Shown one piece after another: positions 33,262-44,253 of a stretch of 64,000 nt of DNA; position 1 is the stretch's first letter, and every line of letters begins with the position of its first letter. Under the pieces are notes generated by a model. That model searched no databases. It had not been told where the DNA came from and worked only from the letters and a program-made list of their open reading frames with translations. The position numbers were made by a program, and so were the translations under genes. The DNA is from Daphnia pulex (taxonomy: Eukaryota > Arthropoda > Branchiopoda > Diplostraca > Daphniidae): positions 1,178,001 to 1,242,000 of the forward strand of contig NC_060026.1 of assembly GCF_021134715.1 (NCBI RefSeq), given 5' to 3'.

Positions 33262-34850
33262 GGGTACTAGTAACTTGGGCCCGGTCGAGACCGGGGAACT
33301 TAGGTCTAGCTTAAATTTGAACTCATTTGCTTTTCACCTTTTTTTAAAGAACGTAAGGGAACGTGAGTGTCGAACGTAAAGAACAAAAACGATGAATGCA
33401 ACTTTCACTAATGAAATGATCAGCAATTTTCACTTGTGTTCCTAATTTCTATAGTAAACATAAAAGTAGTCCCGTTGACCACCTGCCCTGTTAATTTTTC
33501 TCGTGAAATCTGCCCCTGCCCAGTCAATAGATATTTTGGTCTTGCGTGGAGGCTTTTCTTCAAATATAATCTTTTTTGGCAACGTCCGTTTCTTCATAGG
33601 TAGTTGCCTTGTGATAGCAATTCGTATTACTTAACCATGTAATTTGATTGCGACTAATTAATTTCCTATGATTATTTCCCAGGTTGTTAAGCAAAATGGG
33701 TAAATTATAAGTATGGATCATTTACTGCTAAATTGATAAATTCTCATGGGCCGTTGCCCATCTGCCCGTGCCAATGTTATCGTAGAAATCTGCCCCTTCC
33801 CAGACAAAAGAAATTTTTTTCATGCGTAGTGACAGGCTCTTCTATTGTTGTGATTTCGATAATTATTTTTTTTCTGCCTGGTGCCTGCCGATTGTAATTC
33901 AGTTGATTTTTTTTTATAAGACAGATATGTCCGTTTACCATCTACCCGCCAATTTTTCTCGTTGAAAAATCTGCCCGTGCCAAGTCAACAGATTGTCATT
34001 TTCTAATTTCTACCTATATTTTTAAATTTTAAGTCATTCCGTGGATAAATCGTCCAAAGTTATTTCGCCCGTGGGTTCCTATTCGTTATTCTACCCGCCA
34101 ATAAGTACGTTTTCACGTGAAAAATAATAACATTAATTGGTAACCTGTAAATAAGAGGGCACTTGATCTGAGAGGAAATCTATGGGGGGAGGGGGGCGGA
34201 AACAGTATTTTTCGAACAGAAATACCGATTTGAATTTGGTGCTATTTGACATATCGATATTTGCCGCGTAGAAATCGATGCACGTACTGCGTTGTGAGTG
34301 TGAGCCAGTACCCACCCTTCTATTTGCAACGGCGCGGAAATTTACCCCATTGTCTTTCCCCCCTTTCCCCTTTGCAGCAACCCCCCCTATTTGACCATCA
34401 GCAAGGAGGGTGAAAACCTGCGGCGGTTTTCACCCCTCTTGATGGGTGACTGGACTGACCAATCACAGCGTGCTCTCATAGGCACATGAATAAGCTCCTC
34501 CCAAAAAAGCTTGTTCTTTTATTATATATGGACTAGTAACTTTATGCCCGTCCAGGGCCGGTCTTTAGTTGGGCTAGTGTAAATTAGCCCGTTATGCAAA
34601 TTCCCTTGCCCGTGCTGATTCCCCTCGCCCGTGGATCCCTTGCCCGCGAGCGATCGCCTTTGTTTGAGCTTTTAGGCGGTCTTTTGTTCAAGTCGCCGAG
34701 CGAGGTCAGTCGTAGCCCCGGGCGTAGTCGACCCTTTCGCAGGTAGTCGCCCGTGGACCAATCACAGCGTGCGCTCACACGGACTTACAAACAAACAGAC
34801 AGATACACAAACAAACTCCTCCCCCTTTCTCCCCATTCAGTTTTATAGAC
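33262..34850. mobile_element. Unclassified repeat insertion (two related units) inside gene A 5' region
   Basis: About 1.6 kb here has no counterpart at the same place in paralogs C and E, where the first intron, first exon and TATA box are continuous. Two units start alike, with ACTAGTAAC near 33268 and 34531 followed by CCGGTC-rich sequence. Both end with CCAATCACAGCGTG (34459, 34756), then CTCCTCCC and a TTTTATA-type stretch. Inside unit 1 a motif of the type TCTGCCCxTxCCxAGxCAA recurs three times (near 33500, 33790 and 33960). No transposase or reverse transcriptase frame is seen, so it is nonautonomous or a composite repeat. The family is not identified. The extra DNA is clear; its mobile nature is inferred. 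Confidence 0.5.
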
Positions 34851-35725
34851 AAGGGATTTGTGGACCCCCTTTTATACTCAAACGCGTTGATTTCATGACC
34901 AAAAATTACATTTCGGTTTAGTTTTTTAAGGGTATATTACTGCAACCGCATCCAATTCGTTATGCAATCTATTTATACAGTCTACACCATGCGTAGATGC
35001 GAAAGGGTTGTAAATTTTTACCTGTCGTAAAATTGCCTTCTATTATTCAGTTTAACAAGTAAAATCATGAACAAACTGAAAAGGGAAATTCCCTGAACAA
35101 GCTGGTTATGGACCACACTCGTGGTAGAATTTGTTATGTTGTAACACGGTGCAAAAGGAAAGCAAGGGTTTGTCTTACTTACCGCATCAGGTTGAAGTCG
35201 ATAATATGCTGTCGACATTGAATATTTTATTAGCTGAAAAATTTTGGTTTTATTCAGATTTTTTTTTTGTTGTTGCCATGTCTTTGCTTCCAGTTTGTTT
35301 GTTTTCTTGTTTTTGTTTTTTTTCACATAAAACCTGAATTGAGTCGTTACCAAGTTAGTGCGGTGACTATAAATACGTGACGTACATCATGCGGCCATGA
35401 TCTTGAAAGGAGAGATGGCGAAAAATCAACGTCAAAAGTCGCCTAGGGAGATATTTTGTTTGTTCAGAACCACGCCCTAACATCCCTTCATCTCAAGGGC
35501 GTAATTTGATAATATGCCAAATGTTTTTAGAGACAACCTTTGGACAAATTTTATTTTTAAACTGAGTATTCTTCAATTTGTTGATTACACCAATTAGGAA
35601 GCGCAACTTTAGTTTCTTGCCAATCAAATTGTTTTGTGTAACAAAATGAAAAATAGATTTGAAGCCATAACATATAGAAAATAATCAGGCACGACACAAT
35701 CGAATCAAATTATCTTTTGTTATTG
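34851..35725. repeat. Diverged copy of the upstream flank of genes C and E
   Basis: From the stranded TATA box rightward, this segment follows 41384-42420 and 48032-49040 in order. Shared pieces include GGATTTGTGGA, TATACAGTCTA, TGGTCCACAC/GGACCACACT, CAGGTTGAAGTCGATAAT, ACCACGCCCTAACA and AAGGGTAAT-like sequence. It shows that gene A once had a complete 5' end of the C/E type. The right end meets the 3' end of gene B. Confidence 0.6.
34869..34876 (-). promoter_or_regulatory. Orphaned TATA box of relic gene A
   Basis: CTTTTATA (TATAAAAG on the minus strand) lies in the same sequence context as the TATA boxes of C and E (GATTTGTGGAxCCC before it). It is about 1.7 kb from the RR exon instead of about 160 bp. 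Confidence 0.6.
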
Positions 35726-37436
35726 TCACGGATTCACCTTATCATCGATCCAGGTCCAGAATGACGTCAATCGGGTGTAAACACTCGGCTCATCCCTTCC
35801 AGAGCATCCTGCAATATTTTTATTACATAGAGAGAACGCGCATCAGTTTTAATTAGTTTTAATTAACAAAAAATTCCTTAAGAATAATCTCGTACCACTT
35901 GCGTGAATCAGAATGCCAAATTGAACCCAGGGGCAGTCTTGGGTGACTAAGAATTCTCGCAGGATCAACGGGCCGCCGTCGTAATTCTACAGATGACGCA
36001 CCCCAACAAAGAATGATTCAATTTAGTCAAATATAACGAGTTGATAATCGTCCATCAAAGTATTTAGCTCTACCTGACAAAATTCTCGAGTTGCAATGGC
36101 GCACATCATGTGGTCGGCTAATTCATTTCTGCGCATGTGAGTTTCAGTACACCATTGGTTGCTGGCCATCTCAACGTTCGTTTGGCGGAGGACATCCGAA
36201 TTTCTTTCTCCTTCCTTGGCGTTTCCCCATCCTAGAGTCAGCGCGTAGCCGGAAGAGTCGCCTCGGTGGCACGCTTTCGGCAGGCAGACGGTCGAAATTC
36301 TGTCCGTGAATTTGACGGGCGACTCGAGCGTCACAATGGCGATGTTGTTGACCTAAATTTCGAAATAACAGCAGTCAAATTGATGACAGTCAAATCTGAT
36401 TGGTTTGTTTATCTACCTTTGTTTCTTGGTCATAATTTTCGTGAATAACCACCTGATTGATTCGCATCGTGAGTGTGGCATCGTCTGCCGTTTCGTTCAA
36501 AAAGTGCATGCCCAGTTTGACCAGCAATTTGTCAAACGCTGGAACCCTATTCGGATACAAAATGTTGGCTTATCAAATCCAAATGAGGGGCAGCAGAGTT
36601 TTATTTTTGACATACTTTTTATCGTTGATGACGCAATGGGCAGCGGTCAGGATTTTAGTGGCGCTAATCAACGATCCACCGCAGATCAACTTGTATCGCC
36701 GTGACGTCTCGTCGTATTTCAGCAACGCCACCTGAACGAAATCATCAAATTTAATAACGCTGACATGTTCTCAATTAATCAAGTCGAGTTCACTCACCAT
36801 GAAAGGGTACTGATTCCGGCCCGTTTCGTCCATTGTTGGAAACGATGGGACTGACCCTCCCATTTCATTTTTAATACTAGTTCCAAAGTTCGTTGCATCA
36901 GGCCCAATTTCTTCATCAGCTTGTCTTTTCGAACGGACTGGAAAGTTTACGATGCAGTTGTCGTCGTCCGTTGGAGAGGAGGCAGCCTTAGCAGGATTGA
37001 GGCCGGTCACAACTGGTTCTACTGCCAAATCGGCCACAGGAGCGGCTGCTGCTGGCAAAACATTGGAGGAGACGCGGAAACCTCGTTCATCGGCGGTGTA
37101 GGAGACGTTGACCAATTTCCCTTCTGGGTTGACATAAGCCCAAGAACCGGCCATGTTACCAGCAGAATCACGAACGTTACTGGCAGCCTGGCCGGGGTAA
37201 GCATAGCCGAAACTGGCCTGGCCCTGCCCGTCCTGTGTAATCCACTGTCGACTGGGCAACGAAGGTGACGAAATATCGGGTAGACTGGCTGGATAATTAA
37301 CATTTCTAGCTCGAGTGCAGGTCAGAGCCAATAAAACCAAAATGCATGTAATCTAAAGAGCCACAAAATTGAAAAATCAGTTTAAGTTTAAGAGAATTAA
37401 TTTACTTATTACAATTATACTCACAGTGCTCTTCAT
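35726..37436 (-). CDS. Gene B: RR cuticle domain fused to an inactive trypsin-like domain
   Basis: Seven exons by homology. Exon 1 encodes MKST. Exon 2 (36798-37352) encodes the signal peptide (ITCILVLLALTCTRA), the RR chitin-binding core GQASFGYAYPGQ...GNMAGSWAYVNPEGKLVNVSYTADERGFRVSSN, and a linker with a furin-like RSKRQ. Later exons form an S1 protease fold: NQYPFMVALLKYDE, ILTAAHC (His57 kept), NNIAIVTLESPV, CLPKACHRG, NYDGGPLIL, YTRLTSFWTWIDDKVNP. The catalytic Asp102 position is Asn and the Ser195 position is Asp, so hydrolysis is not expected. The IVGG activation start is also absent. RR domains bind chitin in cuticle, so a secreted cuticle-associated pseudoprotease is the likely product. 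The exon plan equals that of genes D and F, its closest relatives. The reading frame is intact. Confidence 0.85.
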
Positions 37437-37500
37437 GGTGTCCAGTTCGTCAGTGCGAGTCTGGAGAAGTAATCGTCAGGTTGGGCTGTCATCTAACAAT

Positions 37501-37508
37501 CTTATACC
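37501..37508 (-). promoter_or_regulatory. TATA-like box of gene B
   Basis: On the minus strand GGGTATAAG lies about 65 bp ahead of the start codon. It sits at the position of the better TATA boxes of D and F, within otherwise matching sequence. Confidence 0.5.
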
Positions 37509-38985
37509 CATCAGCTGAAGGACAAAATGGTCATCAACGAAGTTTGTGTTTCCCCCCTTTTTATTTTTCATTCTGACCACACCTAAAAACTTGTAGAGGA
37601 AAGAGAAATGAAGGTTAAATCGAATTCAGCAACAAGTACAGGATAGCAAAGAAACCAGTTTAATAACTTTCCTATCAATAAGAATGGGATGTGCTATGGT
37701 GTACAACAACTCCATGCCAAAACAGGAAGCAAGAAATCCATTGAAATTCTTGGCAAAGTTCCACATTAAAGGCAGAAATTGTTAAGAAGACTATTACAAG
37801 TTTTTCTCCTGTTAGAATATCTTCACAACATGAGGAAATGGCGGGGACTTCTTTCATTCGAAATTTTTATCTTTAACAACCCGGTAAAACTATTTACGGC
37901 CACTATCATGACATAAACCAAGGATGTAATAGCCTCACGTCTCATGGCCTTTTTTTGCGAACGTTGTTGAAACAGTAAAAATTTAAAAAAAAAACAAGAC
38001 TAAGAGAATGAGCAAATGTGATAACGGCATGATTAAAACCGGTCCAATTAATCGGTTATTACTCACATACCCAATGCACTTGCTGAATAATTGAACTTGA
38101 AAAATCTAAGACCACCACAAAAATGCAAGTAACATAAAATACATCCCAAAACTGGGACTGCTGACAATGACAGCCCCGATATGTGCAAGTTAAATTTGTG
38201 TGTTGTTTTAGATGATGGCTGAAACCTCAAATCTCAATCTCAATGGAGGAAGAGGGATAAAATCAGCTTACGCTGTAGAAAAAGTAAATGGACAGTGCCA
38301 TAAATGAATTAAACCACATGATGAGTGTTGGACAAGATCAACGACCAAGAAAGAAAAATGAAATTAGCTTACAATGCAGTCTGACGTATTTTATACTAAC
38401 AAAAAAGTAGTAAATGGACCGTGCTAATTAAATCATACACCAAATCATGATGCACTCTATGATAATTGCTGGTCAGCAAGATTCCTCAAATACAGATAGG
38501 CCTACAGTTTAACCATATTGGATATGTTCCCACAAAGATACTTTTGTTCCTGAAATTAATAAATATTTAACTTCTAATAAACTGTTTGTGATGTATCCTG
38601 TATTCTACACTTTGACACTTTGACACGATCAATGAGAGAATGGTTTATTTTTCGTGCAACTGCATTAAGCCGAGCCATTATTATGGCCATTTTCACTTGT
38701 CGACACGAGCTCCAAAACGAGGAAGAGTCAGGTGAAGGCGGACATCTTGGATTTTACCCAGCTTTTATAAATTACGTTGCATTCAAGTTGCATTGCGTTT
38801 ATTGCTGACAGAAACGCAAAATTTCTTAAATTACCTTAAAATAATAGATAAAAACAACCTGGAATCTTGATAAATTTAATAGAGTTCTAAGTGTTCATTT
38901 GTCAATTTGTTGGTAACTAGTTAGGTTTTCTTGTAATATTAATATTTAAATTGCTAGACCCAATTTCCTTTTAACATATGCGCAA
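37509..38985. repeat. Upstream flank of gene B, duplicated at 44260-45790
   Basis: This noncoding stretch follows 44260-45790 (upstream of D) in order, with shared pieces such as TTTCATTCTGACCACACCTA, ACCAGTTTAATAACTTTCCT and GTGCAAGTTAAATTTG. Near the right end both have TTTTATAAATTACGTTGCATTCAAGTTGCATTGCGTTTA-type sequence. Part of it also matches 31960-32480. No coding region is seen. Confidence 0.6.
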
Positions 38986-39235
38986 AAAAAAACAGATTTG
39001 AACTGTTCTCAGTATATCAGACGCTAAGGGATACGAAACAAAATTTAAAAATGGGATTCAATCAATTTCAATGTATTGCTCTTTGTCCATCACTGAATAG
39101 TTATCATTAATATGCAGTCAAACAGATTTGAACTGTTGTCACTTCTCAGTATATCAGCCGCTATAATAAGGAACGGGAAAAGAAATTTAAAAATTTGATT
39201 CAATGTATTGCTCTTTGTCCAACACTGATCAGTTA
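38986..39235. repeat. Local tandem duplication of about 125 bp
   Basis: Two neighbouring copies share AAACAGATTTGAACTGTT, CTCAGTATATCAG and AATGTATTGCTCTTTGTCCA (first near 38990-39100, second near 39118-39230). The second copy alone is found at the matching place 3' of gene E (45800-45930), so the extra unit is specific to the gene C side. Confidence 0.65.
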
Positions 39236-39471
39236 GCGACGGTTTAGTCAAAATTACATGAAGAACGTGCAAATTCCATCAGGCACTCGCATTAAAGGAA
39301 ACCGAAAAGGAAGTCAATTTTTGTTAGGGTTGGAATTCTTGAAAAACTCAAAAGAATTGCTCCACGACTGTTGCTTGAACACACGACAATACATTGCATT
39401 AGTGCCGCAATTCAATGGAAAGTCGACATCAACAGTCGCGTCCGGATTTCAAGTGTCGATTGTTCCTTTTC
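39236..39471. repeat. 3' flank of gene C, near-identical to 3' flank of gene E
   Basis: This stretch and 45920-46150 are nearly identical over most of their length, including TTGCTTGAACACACGACAAT and the sequence just beyond the stop codon. A few small indels distinguish them. It is the probable 3' UTR. Confidence 0.6.
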
Positions 39472-41314
39472 TCAGTCAATTAACTGAAGTAAGTCAAGAT
39501 TCCTCTGGATCCAAGGAACGAAGGATGTTACTTTCATGTAAACACCGGGTACTCCTTTCCTTGCACAACCTAAAACACAACGTGAAAACGAGTATAGAAT
39601 TAGCATAAATTTAAAAAAAAAAAAACTCAAGTCAAAGAATCGCTTGTATAATACCTTCTCCGTAGCTGACGACTCCAACCTGAACGAATCGGCAATTGAG
39701 ACCGTCGCTTCCGTGATCGGTGACCAGTGGGCCGCCGCTGTCTCCCTGTAAAAACGGCCAAAACTCTGTTTAATCTCTGATTGTATAGAAAAGATAATCA
39801 GGAAATAGTCACTCACTTGGCAAGTGTCTTGTCCCTCCTTGTAGGTGCAGAACATGTGGTCTTCCAGATCATCGTAATGTTGGCTGCATTTTGCTTTTGA
39901 AATGACGTTGAACGAAGCGCTTCGAAGGAAGTCGGATACGTTGCCCTTTTCCTCGGTGTCGCCCCATCCCATGGCCGTCACACTCCTGCCGACAAACTTG
40001 ACGTTCATGCACTTTGGTGCCAAGCAAACCGGTGAGATTTTCTCGGTGAATTCCACGGGCGATTCCAGCGTCAAAATGGCCATGTCGTTCGCCTGCCATT
40101 AAGAATAAAGTTAATACAACGTTACGATTAATGAAAATTAACATTGAGCTATAATCTGAAATTGCTGAGACTCGCCTTTGAAATGGGATCGTAGTTTTCG
40201 TGGATTTTGTAACCGACGATTTTCCTAATCGCCTTAGCATCGGTGTATGTGAAGTTGCGGAAGTGCATGCCAAGATGGGCATAGTAATTCTTGGGAATAT
40301 ATCTATACACAAGAAAATTTCAAATGCGGATGAAAAAGATAAATACATAATCCAGCATATCTTTCTGATGGGGCTAATTGGGGAGGTCTTGGTATAGTTA
40401 CATGTTTGTATCTTTCTTTGTTATGCAGTGAGCCGCAGTCAGGAGTTTGGTTGAAGTAATCAAAGAGGCTCCGCAAGCGTGATCGGACTCTGTAAGATCT
40501 GCATCGTACACGACCAGGGCAACCTATTTATAAAATTGGTATGATGGTATACCAGACATATCCGTCAAAATCGAAATAAAATTGAAATGTGCTCGTTTTC
40601 TATAAGTAATAGCCAAAAACTCACCATGAACGGGTACTCATTCTTGCGGGATTCTTTGCTGGCTACCATGTAATGCACTTGGTTGGTTTGACGCTTCCGG
40701 CGGGCTTGAAGACACTGCCAGTCGTCGGCAATGATCACAGCGGCAGGATCCTTAATATTAGTCACGGGATCGGGTGTCTTAATCGGGGTGGTGATGGCCG
40801 GTTTAATCTCACTGGTAACGTCCTTAATCGTAGGAGGGGCAACTACTGGAGCAACTGGAACAACTGGTGGGACCAAATTGTCCACGGGTGCGACGGGCAA
40901 GTCGTTGGATTGAACGCGGAAGCCTCGGTGATCGGCGACGTACGAAGTGGCAACCAATTTGCCGTTCGGGTTTACGTAACTCCACGAGCCGACCATATTA
41001 CCGGCAGCGTCACGGTAATTGGTGGCGGCCTGGCCAGGGTAGGCGTAACCGAAACTAGCCCTACCCAACTCGTCCTGGGCGTGCCACATTTGCGTGTTGA
41101 CTGGCCATTGGCGGGAAACGGGAGGATTGAAGGGTAGCATGGGGTTCAGCATGGGGCCTAGACCCGGGTAGATCATGTATTGGGCCAGGGAATTGGCCAC
41201 AGCCAATAACACCAACATGCAAACAATCTGACGATAGCAAATTTCAAATCAAGACAGTATAATGTTTAATAAAACAATTGCAAAAATTAAATGCGAACTT
41301 ACCGGGCACTTCAT
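39472..41314 (-). CDS. Gene C: RR cuticle domain fused to an active-looking trypsin-like protease (442 aa)
   Basis: Seven exons, about 41303-41314 (MKCP), 40625-41227, 40402-40523, 40176-40302, 39817-40092, 39654-39745 and 39472-39569, give about 442 residues. A signal peptide (IVCMLVLLAVANSLAQ) is followed by the RR core DELGRASFGYAYPGQ...GNMVGSWSYVNPNGKLVATSYVADHRGFRVQSNDLP. A Val/Pro/Thr-rich linker and a furin-like RRKRQ come next. The S1 domain has LLTAAHC (His57), NDMAILTLESPV (Asp102), and DTCQ then GDSGGPL (Asp189, Ser195). A complete triad plus Asp189 predicts cleavage after Lys/Arg. The usual R-IVGG activation start is replaced by YMVASKE, so maturation may differ. It is very close to gene E. 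Intron 4 seems to start with GC instead of GT. It is probably secreted and bound to chitin, acting in cuticle or gut lining; that role is inference. Confidence 0.87.
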
Positions 41315-41383
41315 TTTCGTCTCGCTCCTATTTGCTGGGAAAGCTGGATGAAGAGTATGTCTTTAGCTGGATTTGTGGATCCC

Positions 41384-41391
41384 CTTTTATA
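41384..41391 (-). promoter_or_regulatory. TATA box of gene C
   Basis: TATAAAAG on the minus strand lies about 70 bp before the start codon, in a block identical in gene E. Confidence 0.7.
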
Positions 41392-42425
41392 CTCAACCGT
41401 CGGGCGACGATCAAACGGTTAGGTTGTGTTTTGTAATATACTTTTGAAGGGCAGCAGATTGTACGTTCTTGACCGCACCCAATTAATTAGTCTATACAGT
41501 CTACGTGCGGGAGGGGTGGTTATTCATATCTGTCGTCTACTGCTGCTGGCCTTCTGCTGAAATTTAATCAAACAAGCAAAAATGGCTGGAACAAGCCGAA
41601 AAGGGGAATACCCTGGACCGTCCTGGACAAACGGGTTGGTGGTCCACACCCTTTTTTGATCAATCTTGATGCCATGAGATATAGATACGATGGCAATAGC
41701 CCATGGAAACAAAGAGCGTTTGAATTTTCCCGCATCTGGTTCAAGTCGATAATAATGACATCGGATGTTTGTTGTACAATCCATTTTTTGTTTGAATTCA
41801 ACTCCCATTTTGCATAGATTTATTGGGATATTTCCAGAAATTGCCAAGGTCTTTCATCGAACGATCGTCTTCCATATGTTTTGTTTTCTTTTGTTGGCTG
41901 CATCAAACCTGAATTAAGTTGTTTTTACATTAGTGCGGTGACGACTCTCGATTTTTGCCAGACACGCGGCCTTGATCGTGAACGAAAGATTAATTGATGC
42001 ATCTCAATTGTCGTGCGTGGACTAAGAAATCAGCAAAGCCAAAAAGTCGCCTCAAGATATTTTATCCCGTGAAATTGAGAAAATAACCACGCCCTAACAA
42101 ACTCCCACCCTTCATCGCAAGGGTAATTATATTTCAGTTTATAAATAGTCTTGCAAATACCTAAACTGTTTGAGAAAGAGTTTTCAGTTTTGTTGTATAC
42201 CAACAAATGAGCTGATTAATTATCTCTCTTTTTTTCTAATATAAAAGAATTTTTGAAAGATCTTAGAAATATGAAAATATAAGTAGTAGCTGAATTTTGG
42301 GCAAATTAATTGTATTCTGTTGCAAACCAAAATGAACAAGTTTTTCGCAAGTTTTTTTTCAGCCATCCAACTAATAAAAAACATAAGAAAACACACGACA
42401 TAATTTTTCCAATTTCCGTTTTTTA
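41392..42425. repeat. Intergenic C-D, near-identical to E-F (48040-49047)
   Basis: The two intergenic regions align almost base for base, for example GGCTGGAACAAGCCGAAAAG, GCCATGAGATATAGATACGA and ACCACGCCCTAACAAACTCC. A few indels separate them; one copy lacks about 60 bp near 48440. This marks a recent duplication or gene conversion of a unit that includes the C/E and D/F ends. No coding region is seen. Confidence 0.75.
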
Positions 42426-44183
42426 CTACGGATTCACCTTATCATCGATCCAGGTCCAGAATGACGTCAATCTGGTGTAAACATCCGGCTCACGGTTTCC
42501 ATAGCATCCTGTTGTATCATGGAAAAGAAATTCGAATGACGTTTCCAAAATATTTAAGCGAGCCGCCCAATTTAATCTGAGTATTACCACTTGTGGAACT
42601 AATGATGCCAAATTGCAGCCAGGGACACTCTTCATTTCTACTGACGGGCCTTTGTAGAATCATCGGACCACCATCGTAATTCTATTAGCACAGCCCAACA
42701 AAGAATTATGAATTATGTAAATTTAAATAAAAATAAACGAGCTGATTAATATTATCGCCAAAGTATATTTATTATTTACCTGACAAAGTTCATCAGCCGG
42801 AAGGGCGCAAATCATTTGGTCGGCTAATTGAATTTGCCTGCTGCCAGTGTTGATTCTTTCAATACAAGACTCTTGGCTCATAAACTCGGTGGTCGTGTGG
42901 CGGAGGACATCAGAGTTTCTTTCACCTTCCTTGGCGTTTCCCCATCCAAGGGCCCGGGCGTAGCCGTTGGTATGAGCGCCTTGATGGCACTTTTGCGGCA
43001 GGCAGACGGTCGAAATTTTGTCGGTGAATTTCACGGGCGAGTCGAGCGTCACAATGGCGATGTCGTTGATCTGTATCAAAAATCAACATCTCCATCAGAA
43101 ATCATTTTTACAAATAGTGTGATTGAATAGTGTTTCTACCTTCGTTAGTTGGTCGTAGTTTTCGTGAATGTCTATCTGATTGATTCGGCTTGTGAGTTCA
43201 GCATCGTCCGCCGTTTCGTTCAAAAAGTGCACGCCCAGTTTGACCAGCAATTTGTCAAACGCTGGAATTCTGTGTACACAATTATTAGAGGTGAATACTA
43301 GACAGAAATTTCGATTCAAATTTTAATTTAGCATTTTGACTTACGTGTCGTTTTGAATGACGCAATGGGCAGCGGTCAGGATTTTAGTGGCGCTAATCAA
43401 CGATCCACCGCAGGCCAACTTGTATCGCCGTGACGCCTCGTCGTATTTCAGCAACGCTGCCTGTAAGAATATGCAACGAATGTAAATCTGCTTTGTCGTA
43501 CGCGTTCTCAATAAATTAAGTTATCCATCACTTACCATGAAAGGGTATTGGTTCCGGCCCGTTTCTTCCGTATACTTATTGTTTGAATAATTAAATTCTT
43601 CAAGTTTACTGGCAATAGGATTTCTATTTCCTAAGTTCGTTTCATCACCAGTTTGCCTTTTCGAGCGGGCTGGACGGTTGCCAATGCAATCACCGTCATT
43701 GACAATGGAATCAATTGGAACGGAGGCAGCCTTGGTAGGATTGCGGCCGGTCGCAATTGGTCCTACTGCCAAATCGGCCACAGGAGCGGCTGCTGCTGGC
43801 AAAACATTCGAGGAGACGCGGAAACCTCGTTCATCGGCGGTGTAGGAGACGTTGACCAATTTCCCTTCTGGGTTGACATAAGCCCAAGAACCGGCCATGT
43901 TACCAGCAGAATCACGAACGTTACTGGCAGCCTGATGGCCGGGGTAGGAATAGCCGAAACTGGCCTGGCCAATTTCGTCCTGTGTGTTCCACTGTCCACT
44001 GGGAAACGAAGGTGACGAAATATCGGGTAGACTGGTTGGATAATTAACATTTCTAGCTCGAGTGCAGGCCACAGCCAATAAAACCAAAATGCATATAATC
44101 TAAAAAGCCACAAAATTTAAAAATCAGTTTAAGTTTAAGAGAATTAATTTACTTATTACAATTATACTCACAGTGCTCTTCAT
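42426..44183 (-). CDS. Gene D: RR cuticle domain fused to a trypsin-like domain lacking the catalytic serine
   Basis: Same seven-exon plan as gene B, with exon 1 MKST and exon 2 at 43536-44099. After the signal peptide (IICILVLLAVACTRA) comes a full RR core (ASFGYSYPGHQAA... with one extra residue) ending ADERGFRVSSNVLP, then RSKRQ. The S1 part keeps ILTAAHC (His57) and NDIAIVTLDSPV (Asp102). In the GDSGGP position it reads NYDGGPMIL, so Ser195 is Asp. The Asp189 region is ADELCQ. The frame is open to YTRLTSFWTWIDDKVNP and a TAG stop. It is therefore a conserved but proteolytically dead homolog; a chitin-bound decoy or regulator is one possibility. Confidence 0.85.
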
Positions 44184-44246
44184 GGTGTCCAGTTCGTCAG
44201 TGCGAGTCTGGAGAGGAAGTCGTCAGGTTGGGTTGTCATTCGGCCA

Positions 44247-44253
44247 CTTTATA
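44247..44253 (-). promoter_or_regulatory. TATA box of gene D
   Basis: TATAAAG on the minus strand lies about 65 bp before the start codon, in a context shared with gene F. Confidence 0.65.

Noticed and set aside
33470-33990. CRISPR-like or satellite array from the TCTGCCC repeats
   Set aside because: Only three diverged copies at irregular spacing in a eukaryotic genome; not an array.
33262-34850. Reading the GC-rich repeat as an rRNA fragment or a virus-derived element
   Set aside because: No rRNA core motifs and no capsid, polymerase, integrase or LTR-like ends are visible. Left as an unclassified repeat.
40673-41137. 154-codon plus-strand frame across gene C exon 2 (and similar frames over other RR exons)
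   Set aside because: Antisense shadow of the Gly/Val-rich RR coding sequence. It recurs only because the sense sequence is conserved.
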